Below, one piece after another: positions 24,905 through 33,743 of a stretch of DNA of 64,000 bases. The DNA comes from Cellulomonas humilata (GTDB taxonomy: Bacteria > Actinomycetota > Actinomycetes > Actinomycetales > Cellulomonadaceae): NCBI RefSeq assembly GCF_030814415.1, contig NZ_JAUSVB010000003.1:1-64000 (forward strand), read 5' to 3'. How positions within the stretch are numbered: position 1 is the first letter of the stretch; the number at the start of each line of letters is the position of its first letter. The position numbers were made by a program, and so were the translations under genes. Under the pieces are notes generated by a model. That model was not told the DNA's origin. It saw nothing but the letters and a program-made list of their open reading frames with translations, and searched no databases.

Positions 24905-26365
24905 TCAGTCGTCATCGGCACCTCCGTCGGCTCGGGCCTGGTCTCCCGGAGGCCCGTCGAGCTCGTGGTCGAGTGCGGTGAGCGCCGCGGCGGCATCCAG
25001 GACTCCTGCGCCGCAGCCGCCGTGCTCGCCCGTCGCGAACGGTTGCGCGGTGCGCATGAGGATCCGGCGGACGGTCTCGGCGTCGATCGGTCTCGCACGG
25101 CGGTGGCTGCGCGCCACCAGCAGCGCGGCCGCCCCGGCGGCGAACGGTGCGGCGAAGCTGGTCCCGGTCGCGTACTGGTATCCGTCGTCGATGGTGGTGG
25201 TGAGCACGTGCTCGCCCGGCGCGCAGAGCGCGACATGGTCGCCGCGGGTGGAGAACGCCGCGGGGAGCCCGTCGTCGGCGACAGCGCCGACCGCGATGAC
25301 GCCCGGGTACGCCGCGGGCCAGTAGCGCGTCTCGCGTCCGTTGTTGCCGCTCGCGGCGATCAGGATGCACCCGCGTTCCAGCGCGTACGCGATCACGTCC
25401 GCGTGCGGCTTCGGGCTGTGGGGCGCCAGCGCAGCGTCGTCCGTGCCGAAGCTCATGTTGATGACCTTGGCGCCGAGGTCCACGGCAAGCTTCACGGCGA
25501 GGTCGAGGTCGCTGAGCGAGCCCAGGCCGATCGCCGCGGGCCTGCCGGGGAGGCGTGCTGCCGCGAGCGCGCGCATCGGGATGATCCGGCAGGAGCCGCC
25601 GAGCCCGCGGGGCATCGCGTGGCCCTGGGCCGCGATGATCCCGGCACACCCCATGCCGTGCCCCACGAAGTGGTCCTCGGGGTTCTCGTCGTCGCGGCGG
25701 TGGTCGCCGAGCAGTCCGATGCCCGGTGCGAGATCGGCGCTCTCCAGCCGGACCGTGTCGAAGCCGGCGCGCAACGAGTGCGCGAGCTCGGCGTGCCGTC
25801 TGCTGACCCCGCTGTCGACGATGCCGACGACCACGCCGTCGTCACCCGGCTCGACCGCATGGGCCTCGGTCTGCCGCACCATGCGGCGCGCCGCCCAGCC
25901 GTCGTCGTCCTCGGTCCGTGGAGCCAGGGGCGCGAGGGTGCGGAACGGCGTCACGGTGAGGTAGTTGGGGCTGGCGCTCTCGACCTGCGGGATCTGCGCC
26001 AGGGTCTCGCAGAGCAGCCCGACCCGGGTTCCTGACGGCACGCGCAGGATGAGCGTGCGTGCGATGCCCGTCGTCTGCTCGACGCTGTCGTAGCCGAGGT
26101 GGCCCGTGCCCGGCCGGTGCGGCCCACCCGCTGCGTCGAACAGCCTCGCCGCGCGGAAGCCCCCGGTCCGTTCCCCTATGATCCGGTCGATGGCGCCGGC
26201 GTCGATCGAGCTGGCCGCCGTCTGCGCACCGCGGACGACGTCCCGGACGGCAGGGACGTGCTCGGGCGCCTCGCCCAGTGCCAGCTTCACCAGCAGGCTG
26301 GTCGGCAGGCTGTACTGCCGGTCTCCCGGTGCCGCCCAGGGCGGGGCCGGCTGGCGGGTCGTCAT
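24905..26365 (-). CDS. Subtilisin-like serine protease (S8) without signal peptide
   Basis: 486 residues from the ATG at 26365, which overlaps the previous stop as ATGA. The catalytic triad is intact: D184 in VGIVDSGVS, H236 in FVGHGMGCAG, S403 in GTSFAAPFAAG, with oxyanion N341 in AASGNNG. Residues 100-140 (RTLILRVPSG, ESASPNYLTV) look like an I9-type inhibitory prodomain. There is no secretion signal or anchor, so the protease should act inside the cell or be exported by another route. Its place between unknown cluster subunits suggests it processes them or acts as the effector. Confidence 0.9.
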   Translation of the reverse strand: MTTRQPAPPWAAPGDRQYSLPTSLLVKLALGEAPEHVPAVRDVVRGAQTAASSIDAGAIDRIIGERTGGFRAARLFDAAGGPHRPGTGHLGYDSVEQTTGIARTLILRVPSGTRVGLLCETLAQIPQVESASPNYLTVTPFRTLAPLAPRTEDDDGWAARRMVRQTEAHAVEPGDDGVVVGIVDSGVSRRHAELAHSLRAGFDTVRLESADLAPGIGLLGDHRRDDENPEDHFVGHGMGCAGIIAAQGHAMPRGLGGSCRIIPMRALAAARLPGRPAAIGLGSLSDLDLAVKLAVDLGAKVINMSFGTDDAALAPHSPKPHADVIAYALERGCILIAASGNNGRETRYWPAAYPGVIAVGAVADDGLPAAFSTRGDHVALCAPGEHVLTTTIDDGYQYATGTSFAAPFAAGAAALLVARSHRRARPIDAETVRRILMRTAQPFATGEHGGCGAGVLDAAAALTALDHELDGPPGDQARADGGADDD

Positions 26366-27204
26366 CGTCCTGCCTCCACGGGGACCGGTGCGATCCCCGT
26401 CGCACGAGCCACCGACGTGCCGTCGCCCGGGTCCGACACCGGCCGCGGTGAAGGTCGGAAGGCCTCGAGGTCGAAGCTCATCGCGGTCGCGAGCGTCGGG
26501 GCGGACCGGAGCGAGAGCTCGCCGGCCCACTGCCCGTCGTCCGGCGCGAGGAGCAGCTCGTCGGGAGCGGACTTCAGCACCGACACCGGTCGGTCGCCGA
26601 TCCTCACCTGCGGGAGTGCGCCGTGACGGATCAGGTTGCGCCCGGTGACGCGCAGCAGCGGCGGCTCCAGGGCTCCGCGGTCGACGCCGGGCGGTACCGG
26701 CTCGACGCGCTGCACCAGCGGGGCCGCAGCACGCTCCAACGCCTTACGCAGCCGGTCGACCGGGAGGTTGGTCACCCGCCCGATGGTGTGCACCGCGCCG
26801 CGTTCCTCCGCCTCCTGGAACTGTTTGACCGTGCGCACGCCCGCCCACTCGAGCCGCTTGCGCTCGTCCGTCGTCAGCTCGCTGCCGAGCTCGTCGAGCG
26901 GCTGGTCGTCGGGATCCGTCGAGAAGCTGATCGCGTTCTCCTCGATGGCCGGCCGTGTGATGGCGGTGAAGACCAGATGGAAGACACTCGTCTCCTTCTC
27001 ACCCGCAGCGGCGGGCCGGATGCGGATCTCGCTGTCGACGAAGTCGACGTGCGCGCGCAGGTCGAGGTTGACGTCCTTGATCGCGAAGGTCAGCGGCAGG
27101 TTGAGGTTGCGCGCCTTGATCGCCATCGCCGCCTGCGCGTTGTCGAGCTGGCTCTGCACGGCCTGGATGAAGTCCTCCAGCCGGAGCGTCGCGTCGCGAG
27201 TCAT
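26362..27204 (-). CDS. Cluster protein: trypco2-like domain, helical hairpin region and IPT-like end
   Basis: 280 residues from the ATG at 27204 (ATGA overlap). Residues 1-90 (LRLEDFIQAVQSQLDNAQAA, LPLTFAIKDVNLDLRAHVDF, VFHLVFTAI) have the helix-plus-three-strand plan of small domains that accompany trypsin/subtilisin effectors in actinobacteria (trypco2-like; weak, by eye). Residues ~120-170 (RLEWAGVRTVKQFQEAEERG, LPVDRLRKALERA) look like a helix-hairpin-helix. The rest (LRVTGRNLIRHGALPQVRIG, ELLLAPDD) resembles an IPT/TIG beta sandwich. An adaptor or sensor for the protease is inference. Confidence 0.7.
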   Translation of the reverse strand: MTRDATLRLEDFIQAVQSQLDNAQAAMAIKARNLNLPLTFAIKDVNLDLRAHVDFVDSEIRIRPAAAGEKETSVFHLVFTAITRPAIEENAISFSTDPDDQPLDELGSELTTDERKRLEWAGVRTVKQFQEAEERGAVHTIGRVTNLPVDRLRKALERAAAPLVQRVEPVPPGVDRGALEPPLLRVTGRNLIRHGALPQVRIGDRPVSVLKSAPDELLLAPDDGQWAGELSLRSAPTLATAMSFDLEAFRPSPRPVSDPGDGTSVARATGIAPVPVEAGR

Positions 27205-27467
27205 GACGCCGCCTCCGAGACGACCGGGACGGCGTGCCAGTCGATCCCCAGGCGTGCCGGGTCGGGGTCGAACGCGGTCCGCGTCAGGAACAGGGGCACG
27301 TCTGCGACGACCTCCAGGCCCGTCTCCGTGCTCGCCACACGCAGGTCGACCGGGATGGTCAGCGCGATCGAGCGCACGCGGACCGGCGTGTCGGCGGCGA
27401 CGGCGAGGGCCGCCACGCTGTCGGCCAGCTCGCTCAGGAGCTCGCCGAGACCGCGCCTGCTGTTCAT
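27201..27467 (-). CDS. Small cluster protein (88 aa)
   Basis: 88 residues, with ATGA overlaps to both neighbours. An N-terminal amphipathic helix (LGELLSELADSVAALA) is followed by strands (VRVRSIALTIPVDLRV, GLEVVADVPLFLTRTAFD). The plan resembles the first domain of the 26362 gene, so both may belong to one small helper family. No catalytic residues. A stoichiometric partner or chaperone for the protease or paralogues is possible but unproven. Confidence 0.75.
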   Translation of the reverse strand: MNSRRGLGELLSELADSVAALAVAADTPVRVRSIALTIPVDLRVASTETGLEVVADVPLFLTRTAFDPDPARLGIDWHAVPVVSEAAS

Positions 27468-28543
27468 GCGCCACCTCCGGTCGGTGCCGGGGCGACGACG
27501 GAGGTGATTGGTGGAACCGGTGCGAGGCCGGGGCCGGGCGTGGTCTCGGGAACGGTTGTGACGGGGGCAGCGGACGCCGCCGGGGGAGCAGGCACAGCGG
27601 CGCGCGGTGCGGGGGCCTGGCGGCTGTGTCGTTCGAGCAACGTCCGTCGGGCCTCGTCGGCGAAGCGGTCGAGGGGGAGCGTCTCCGAGGCGAAGTTGAT
27701 CTTGACGTCGCCGAACAGCTCCGCTTTGAGCTCGCTGTCCGACTGCGCGTTGATGCCGACCGTCGACACCTTGGTGATCGCCGCCGTCTGCCCGCGCGTC
27801 ACCCACGTCGAGCCACCGGTCTCCGGATCGTTGGACGTCGCGTACTGGACAGCCGCGCGATCGACGGCGGCGGCGCGGAATCTCAGCCGCGCGCCCACCG
27901 AGCCGTCCTTGACCACAACCCGCTGCATGCCGAGCAGCACCATCGTGGAGAGTGTCGACAGGCGCTGGCGAGCGACCCGGTCGCGCGCCTGCGGGAGGAG
28001 CGTCTCCTCGAGCAGCTCGGCAGACAATTCGTTGCCCTCCTGGCCGAAGTCGGCCAGCCAGGCTGGTGAAGGCAGCTCCTCTCCGCCGGGCGCCACCAGC
28101 GGGGCCAGCAGGTACTCGCCGCTGGCCTCGACCAGCGTGACGTCTCGGGGGAACTGCTCGACGAGCCAGGCACGCGCCTGTCCCAGGGTCACGTTCTCTT
28201 GCGCGAACTGGTCCAGCGGCTTGGCCACGGCGGAGACCAGGTCGGCGAAGCTCTCCATCTGCTTGATGGAGCTGTCCACGATGGCGTCGAAGGTGCCGTG
28301 GACCAGCGACGCGACGAAGGCCGGGAAGTCGATCTCGTCGGACAGCGCGCCCGCGCGCCGCCCCAGCGCGTCGGTCGCTCGCTGCCGTGGCGCCGCCTCC
28401 GGGTCGCCGCCCAGGACTGGTGGCTCGGTCTCGGAGGGGGCGTCCACGGTCGCGATCTCGCGCCCGAACGCGTCTCGCGCGAGCGTCGTGGCCTGCGCCG
28501 CCCGCCGACGCCCGGCCGGCGGCGGCGGGATGTACCTGGTCAT
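27464..28543 (-). CDS. Cluster paralogue 4: unrecognised subunit family, divergent
   Basis: 359 residues. The most divergent of the four paralogues, but with the same order: FPAFVASLVHGTFDAIVDSS, KQMESFADLVSAVA, WLVEQFP, VARQRLSTLSTMVLLGMQRV and INFASETLPLDRFAD. The extended N-terminal helical region of the 19175 and 20464 genes is missing. The tail (residues ~300-359) is Pro/Ala/Thr-rich and probably disordered. It lies 10 bases after the large enzyme gene and overlaps the small gene that follows. Function unknown. Confidence 0.8.
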   Translation of the reverse strand: MTRYIPPPPAGRRRAAQATTLARDAFGREIATVDAPSETEPPVLGGDPEAAPRQRATDALGRRAGALSDEIDFPAFVASLVHGTFDAIVDSSIKQMESFADLVSAVAKPLDQFAQENVTLGQARAWLVEQFPRDVTLVEASGEYLLAPLVAPGGEELPSPAWLADFGQEGNELSAELLEETLLPQARDRVARQRLSTLSTMVLLGMQRVVVKDGSVGARLRFRAAAVDRAAVQYATSNDPETGGSTWVTRGQTAAITKVSTVGINAQSDSELKAELFGDVKINFASETLPLDRFADEARRTLLERHSRQAPAPRAAVPAPPAASAAPVTTVPETTPGPGLAPVPPITSVVAPAPTGGGA

Positions 28544-28553
28544 GGCGTCCGAT

Positions 28554-31500
28554 TCATGCCGTCACCAGCTGCGGCTGCCCGGCCGCCGGTGCGCGCGCAG
28601 CGTCCGTGCCGCCCCAGGCCGGAGCTGCGAGCTCCGGCGTGCCGTCTGCTCCGTGGAGCGTCGACTGCCGACCGTCACCGGAGAGCGTGACGTCGGTGAC
28701 GGCGACCTGGTCCTCCTCACCTGTGCGCGAGAAGGTCGTGGTCACGCGGACCTTGACGCTGGAGCGGGCGGTCGTCGAGACGTCCGGTGCGATGTCGGCG
28801 CGGACCGCGGCGGCCCAGCCGTCCAGAACCTGTCCGTCGAGCGGCTCGATCACGATCTCCCCGACCGCGCCGTTGCGGTACCTCCAGTCGATCCCGACAC
28901 CGGCCTGCGTGCGGCCGCTCGGCCCCTCGATGTACGGCCAGTCGTCGAGCACCACCCGCTCGCCCGGCAGCGCCGGCATCCCGGCGCCACCCGCGTGTGC
29001 GTTCGACGGCTCGACGAAGCCCGACAGGTGTGCGAGGTCGTACCGCCGGCCGTTCTTCTCGTACGCCCGGCGGACGAGCGAGACGGCGAAGTCCCGGTGC
29101 GCTTCGCCACGGTCGACCGGCGGTGCGCCGTCGGCAGGCGGCGCGGCGGCGGCGTCAAGGCCGCGTGAGAAGGCGTAGCCGGCACTAGTCCCGCTGCCAC
29201 GGTCGATGGTGTGACCGTGCGTGCCGCCGGTGTGCAACAGCTGCGCGAACTGTGTGTCCCCGGCGGCCTCGAATTCGGCTGCGAAGTCGTCGTACGTCAG
29301 GATGTACCGGCTCCCGCTGGTGTGCGTCGCCGCATACGGCCCGGGGGCACCCGGCGTGCCGACCACGCGGTCCCACGGGTCGGTGACGCGCACGAAGTAC
29401 TGCCCGTCCTTGCGGTACATGCCTGTGACCACGATCGCGTGCAGCCCCGGCACCTTGGCCGCGACCCATACCGGGCCGTCGGCCTCGAGGATCTCGCGGA
29501 ACCCTTCGGGCGTGTAGCAGGCATTCGGGTGGACGGTGAAGCCGATCGCCTCGGCAAACCTCGCCGCGCTCGCCGGGGGCAGGCCGTTCTGGGTGGACAG
29601 GGCGTCGAACTGGGCGATCGCGTCGATGGACACCGACTGCCGACGGCGCCAGCCGTCGATCATCGCGGCTGCGGTGGCCCAGCAGCTCCGGTCGGTCGGC
29701 TGTCCCACCACGAACACGTCGTTCCAGTTGATCGACCAGTCCTCGGCGTCGAGCGTCCGTGCGCGCGTGCTCGTGCCGTGCACCAGTGCGTGGGCCCCGG
29801 CCGATACGCTGCGCGGGACGTCGATCCACGAGGTGCTGATCGCCCGGTCGGTCGGCGGGAACAGGTTGGACGGGTCGTTGCCCGCGGCGACCGGGTCGTA
29901 CGTGTAGATCTGCCGGCGGTTGATGTAGAGCTCGTGGCAGGGGAAGCCGTCGTGGTCGCCCACCACCATCACCTGGATGCCCCCGTCGGGGCCGCGTTTG
30001 AGGTAGATCGAGACGTCGGCGTCGATGTCGGGCGACGGGCTGACCAGCGGCAGCGCTCCGGCCATCTTGATCGACACGACGTTGCTCTGGCTGGTGACGG
30101 CCAGGATGCTGCGCTGCAGGCTGGAGGCGCCGGGCGAGATGCTGAGGTTGTCGTCAGTGGCGGCCAGCGAGGCGCGGCGCAGCGGCTCGAGCCCGGCATG
30201 CTTGTCCATCCACCATTCCGGCTTGCCGGCGACGTGGTACGTGTAGCTCGAGTCGTAGGCCTTGGACTCTCCCCAGTGCCGGCTCACCGTGGTCAGCCCC
30301 GAGATGCGGCCTGCCCCGTCGAGCGTGAGCGTCGCGGTGATCGCGGCGCGACTGGTTCCCTGGTCGTAGCTGAAGCTGCGGCCGTCTCCCGAGAAGTCCT
30401 CACCCGAGGCGATCGGTCCGAGGTCGTAGTCCGAGTTCGGCCCCTTGATCAGCGGTGACGGGATGAACGCGCGGTACCTGATCTCGACGGTGTCGTCGCC
30501 CGCGCCGAGCGCTGCCGCGGCGGGAGCAGCAAGCCCGGCGACGGTGCGCTGCACACTGGTGTAGATGTCCAAGGGCGACACTGCGGCGCCCACGCCGACC
30601 TGCAGGCTGACGCCCTGGAACTGGTGCTGGGCGTCGAACAGCGCGGCTGCACCGCCCGAGAGACCGTCGCCGCCCGAGATGCCGGCGGCGTAGCCGAGGC
30701 TGCGGAACGCGTCGACCCCACCGTTCACCACCGTGACCTCGACGGAGTCGCCGATCGCGGTGAGGAACCCCGCGTCGACCTCCACGTGCCCGTAGACGCC
30801 CACGACGTCGCCGGGCGCGAGGACGACTCCGCTGCCCAGACCGCCACCGTGGAGCAGGCCGCCCCCGGCGGGCACGCCGATCCCGACCGACACCCCGGCA
30901 GCCTGGGCCGCGGCGGCCGCTCGGACCAGCGGGGCGAGGGCGGGGACGGAGTCCAGCACCCTCTCGATCACCAGGCGGCGCAGCAGCGGCACGGTCTCGA
31001 CCTGCGGCGCGGTGATGCTCCGCTGCTCCCGCGCGACGCTGATCGTCGCGGCGTCCAAGGCGACGGCCGTGACGCGTTGACGGGTGCGGGCCGGGAGGGC
31101 CAGGGCCTGCGCCGCGGGCTGCGGCGAGCGCGTGGCTGCCGCCAGGTGCTGCAGGAAGGTGTCCCAGCTCCACGCGCCGTCGGGGCAGGGCGAGTGATCC
31201 GTGGTGGGCTCGGCCTCGCGGTGGCCGACGATCGTCGTCCGGTCCGGGGTCAGGCTGTACTTCTGGCACAGGTGCGCGACGAGGGCGGCCGACTCGCGGT
31301 ACTGAATGTCCGTCGGCGCCAGGGCAGGGAAGGGCGTCCGGCCGTAGGTGGCGCCGCCCTTCTGCACCGCGACGTGCTCGATGCCGATGCTCCGGCGGTT
31401 GACACCCCGTGCGTGCCACGCGGTGTCGGCCTCGGACACGAACTGGATCACCTCGCCGTCCTGGCCGACCAGGTAGTGGGCGCTGCTGGTGGCGTCTGGG

Positions 31501-33101
31501 CGCGTGAAGTGGCCGACGGTGCTGCTCGTCGTCGGAGCATCGGTGATGTGCACGACGATGCGGTCGACGGCGGTCCCGTTGCGGCCTGCGGTGAACGCCA
31601 GCGAGGGAGCGATGCGCGAGACCCGGTCGTACTCGTTCCCCGTCAGGGCCAGCGCGTCGACCACCGCCGCGGACGCAGGCATCTCGCCGCTCGAGGCGGG
31701 GCCGTCGATGCCCCTGGTCTCTGGGTCGACCTCGACATCGAGTGCACGACCCACCCCCAGTGCCACGGGCGTGGCCGCGTAGCACTCGGCAACCATCGCC
31801 ATGTAGAGGTCCCAGTCCCAGGCGCCGTCGGGGCAGGATGTGTGCCCGGTCCCGAGGTCCGCTTCGCGGTGGCCGACGATGGTCGTCCGGTCGGGGGTCA
31901 GCCCGTACTTGCGGCACAGGTGCGCAACGAGGGCGGCCGAGGTCCGGTACTCGACCTCGGTGGGTGGGGTGTAGGGGAAGGTGCTCACGGTGCCGTCGCG
32001 GCGGGGGTAGCGCGCGCCGCCCTGCTGCACCGCGACGTGCTCGATACCGATGCTGCGGCGGTTGGCGCCCCGGGCGTGCCAGGCCGTGTCCTGCTCGCGG
32101 ACGAACTGCAGGATGTCGCCGTTCTGATCCACCATGTAGTGCGCGCTCGTGTTCGCGTCCTCGCGCGTGAACCAGCTGCCCAGGTGCGGCGACTGCGGCG
32201 CCCCGGTGATGTGGATGACGATCCGGTCGATCGCCTGTCCGCGTCGGCCCTCGTTGTACGCCGGCGACGCCATGACCCTGACCCCGGGGTACTCTGCCGC
32301 GGTCAGCGCCCGCGGGCGGTCGCCGAGTGCTGTCGCCTGCGGCGGCGTCACGGCATCGTCGAGCACGGGCTCCTCGATGCCCATGACCTCGGGGTCCATC
32401 TCGAACGCGCGTGACCATGGTGCGCCGAACGCCGCCTGCGCGGCCGTCACAGGAGAGGGCGCGACGGCAGGGGTGTCCCCTGACGGCTGCAGCGGGGGCA
32501 GCGGACCGAACCCGTCGTCGTACGGCACGTCCGGCGGCACCGGTGCGAGCCTCGTCGTCGGGCCTGCCGGCTGCGCGACGTCCGGACGCTGCTCGGCACC
32601 CGATCGCGCCGAGGCCGGCACCGCGTCACGCCTGGCGCCGTCGCCTGCCCAGCCGAGGACGAACGGGGAGCCGTTCGTGCCGTACGCCGCGCGGTCGCGC
32701 ACGGGGAACATCCGCACCCGACGCAACGCTCGGTCGGTGAGCCCTGTCAGGGAGATGTAGGGGCTGCCGACGGTCGGGACGATGTCGACCCGCCAGTCGG
32801 CACCGGTCGGCGCGGTCGCCGTCGCGAGGCCGAAGTAGAGCCGGTCCGCCCGGATGAATCGCACCAGCACGTCGGGACGCAGCACGTAGACGGCCTCACC
32901 GCCGACGAGGGACAGTACCCCGTGCTCCCGGCTCGAGTAGAAGGTGGAGGAGGTGCGATTCTCCTTCGCCGTGAACAGCTCGGGATCGGTTGCGACGACC
33001 ACCTCGGCCAGACGGGGCGGATCGTCGGTGCGGATGGTGAACGCGACCATGGGGTACCGGTCGGTGACATCGAGACGATGGGGACGCAGCTGCGAAGCCA
33101 T
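28554..33101 (-). CDS. Giant multi-enzyme protein: two amidase_2 (PGRP-like) domains and a papain-like cysteine peptidase
   Basis: 1515 residues from the ATG at 33101 (GGAGAGG upstream; in-frame sequence before it is not coding-like). Order: an unrecognised N-terminal domain (~1-140); a Pro-rich linker; two tandem N-acetylmuramoyl-L-alanine amidase domains (~285-440 with H297, H411, C423; ~505-655 with H518, H627, C639), each with the GHRE......CPDGAW.WD end; an Ala/Gly-rich region; a beta-rich domain (~870-1090, HWGESKAYD, GDHDGFPCHELYI) of uncertain type; a C39/C70-like cysteine peptidase (~1125-1275; C1140 in DRSCWATAAAM, H1221, D1241); and a C-terminal tail. No signal peptide. The content suggests attack on peptidoglycan and proteins; release or export route unknown. 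Confidence 0.85.
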   Translation of the reverse strand: MASQLRPHRLDVTDRYPMVAFTIRTDDPPRLAEVVVATDPELFTAKENRTSSTFYSSREHGVLSLVGGEAVYVLRPDVLVRFIRADRLYFGLATATAPTGADWRVDIVPTVGSPYISLTGLTDRALRRVRMFPVRDRAAYGTNGSPFVLGWAGDGARRDAVPASARSGAEQRPDVAQPAGPTTRLAPVPPDVPYDDGFGPLPPLQPSGDTPAVAPSPVTAAQAAFGAPWSRAFEMDPEVMGIEEPVLDDAVTPPQATALGDRPRALTAAEYPGVRVMASPAYNEGRRGQAIDRIVIHITGAPQSPHLGSWFTREDANTSAHYMVDQNGDILQFVREQDTAWHARGANRRSIGIEHVAVQQGGARYPRRDGTVSTFPYTPPTEVEYRTSAALVAHLCRKYGLTPDRTTIVGHREADLGTGHTSCPDGAWDWDLYMAMVAECYAATPVALGVGRALDVEVDPETRGIDGPASSGEMPASAAVVDALALTGNEYDRVSRIAPSLAFTAGRNGTAVDRIVVHITDAPTTSSTVGHFTRPDATSSAHYLVGQDGEVIQFVSEADTAWHARGVNRRSIGIEHVAVQKGGATYGRTPFPALAPTDIQYRESAALVAHLCQKYSLTPDRTTIVGHREAEPTTDHSPCPDGAWSWDTFLQHLAAATRSPQPAAQALALPARTRQRVTAVALDAATISVAREQRSITAPQVETVPLLRRLVIERVLDSVPALAPLVRAAAAAQAAGVSVGIGVPAGGGLLHGGGLGSGVVLAPGDVVGVYGHVEVDAGFLTAIGDSVEVTVVNGGVDAFRSLGYAAGISGGDGLSGGAAALFDAQHQFQGVSLQVGVGAAVSPLDIYTSVQRTVAGLAAPAAAALGAGDDTVEIRYRAFIPSPLIKGPNSDYDLGPIASGEDFSGDGRSFSYDQGTSRAAITATLTLDGAGRISGLTTVSRHWGESKAYDSSYTYHVAGKPEWWMDKHAGLEPLRRASLAATDDNLSISPGASSLQRSILAVTSQSNVVSIKMAGALPLVSPSPDIDADVSIYLKRGPDGGIQVMVVGDHDGFPCHELYINRRQIYTYDPVAAGNDPSNLFPPTDRAISTSWIDVPRSVSAGAHALVHGTSTRARTLDAEDWSINWNDVFVVGQPTDRSCWATAAAMIDGWRRRQSVSIDAIAQFDALSTQNGLPPASAARFAEAIGFTVHPNACYTPEGFREILEADGPVWVAAKVPGLHAIVVTGMYRKDGQYFVRVTDPWDRVVGTPGAPGPYAATHTSGSRYILTYDDFAAEFEAAGDTQFAQLLHTGGTHGHTIDRGSGTSAGYAFSRGLDAAAAPPADGAPPVDRGEAHRDFAVSLVRRAYEKNGRRYDLAHLSGFVEPSNAHAGGAGMPALPGERVVLDDWPYIEGPSGRTQAGVGIDWRYRNGAVGEIVIEPLDGQVLDGWAAAVRADIAPDVSTTARSSVKVRVTTTFSRTGEEDQVAVTDVTLSGDGRQSTLHGADGTPELAAPAWGGTDAARAPAAGQPQLVTA

Positions 33102-33105
33102 GCGA

Positions 33106-33348
33106 TTACCTCTCCGTGAGTGCGGGAGCGCTCTGGCTCCGACTACTGGTCGTGCGACACGTAGCCTCGGCGGGCTCGGCCTGCGAGGGATCGGTGAGGG
33201 CGAGGTCCTGGCACGGCCAGACCGGCGCGCTCGCGTTCGCATCGAGGTCCGCCCGTGGGCCGAGTCTCGGGCTCCGGGGCGGTCCGGGCTGCGCGAGCAG
33301 CTGCGTGCCGTCGCGGCGAACGTGCGAAGGGATCACGGCCACGGACAT
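33106..33348 (-). CDS. Possible small cluster protein (80 aa)
   Basis: 80 codons that overlap the end of the 33333 gene and stop four bases before the start of the giant gene, with GGAGAGG inside the last codons. The spacing is what one expects for a translated operon member, but the composition (Arg/Pro/Ser/Ala) is close to random and no motif is visible. It may only be a translational link between the two genes. Confidence 0.35.
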   Translation of the reverse strand: MSVAVIPSHVRRDGTQLLAQPGPPRSPRLGPRADLDANASAPVWPCQDLALTDPSQAEPAEATCRTTSSRSQSAPALTER

Positions 33349-33611
33349 GGCTGCTCGTCGTCAGGGCGTGAAGGGGTGGGGCCGGTGTCGTCGTGGCGCA
33401 CCACGTCGACGTCACTCTCGATCGGGCGTCCGATCTCCTCGGTCAACCAGCGCAGGACGGCAGCCGGAAGGCCGGTCAGACCGGAGAACCGGTAGTGGTG
33501 TGCGGCGTCGCGGATCGTGCCCTCGAGCTTGCCGCTCGGCCGCAGGTCGATGCTCAGGATCGCGGCCAGGTGCCTCGCTGCAGTGAGCTTGTCATCCGAT
33601 CCCTCAGTCAT
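33333..33611 (-). CDS. Small cluster protein (92 aa)
   Basis: 92 residues. The ATG at 33611 follows GGAGGAGG, one of the strongest ribosome sites in the window. The sequence alternates helix (DDKLTAARHLAAILSI) and a YRFSGLTGLPAAVLRWLTEE segment, with an acidic Pro-rich end. No known family. First small gene after the SARP regulator and probably the start of the main operon. Confidence 0.7.
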   Translation of the reverse strand: MTEGSDDKLTAARHLAAILSIDLRPSGKLEGTIRDAAHHYRFSGLTGLPAAVLRWLTEEIGRPIESDVDVVRHDDTGPTPSRPDDEQPCPWP

Positions 33612-33743
33612 CCGCGCCTCCTCCGGGTATGAGACCGGTCTACCGCCGGCGTCTCACGAGAGGACCAAGACCGGATCCGCCAGGAGTCTCAGCTCGACGC
33701 AGAGTTGGGTCAGTTCCGGGTCAGGAGCCGCTGCTACCCGTCG

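Noticed and set aside
23009..26035. 1008-codon plus-strand frame
   Set aside because: Antisense to the large cluster gene and the subtilisin, both of which show clear motifs; composition (Val/Arg/Gly/Asp) is typical of a mirrored GC-rich frame.
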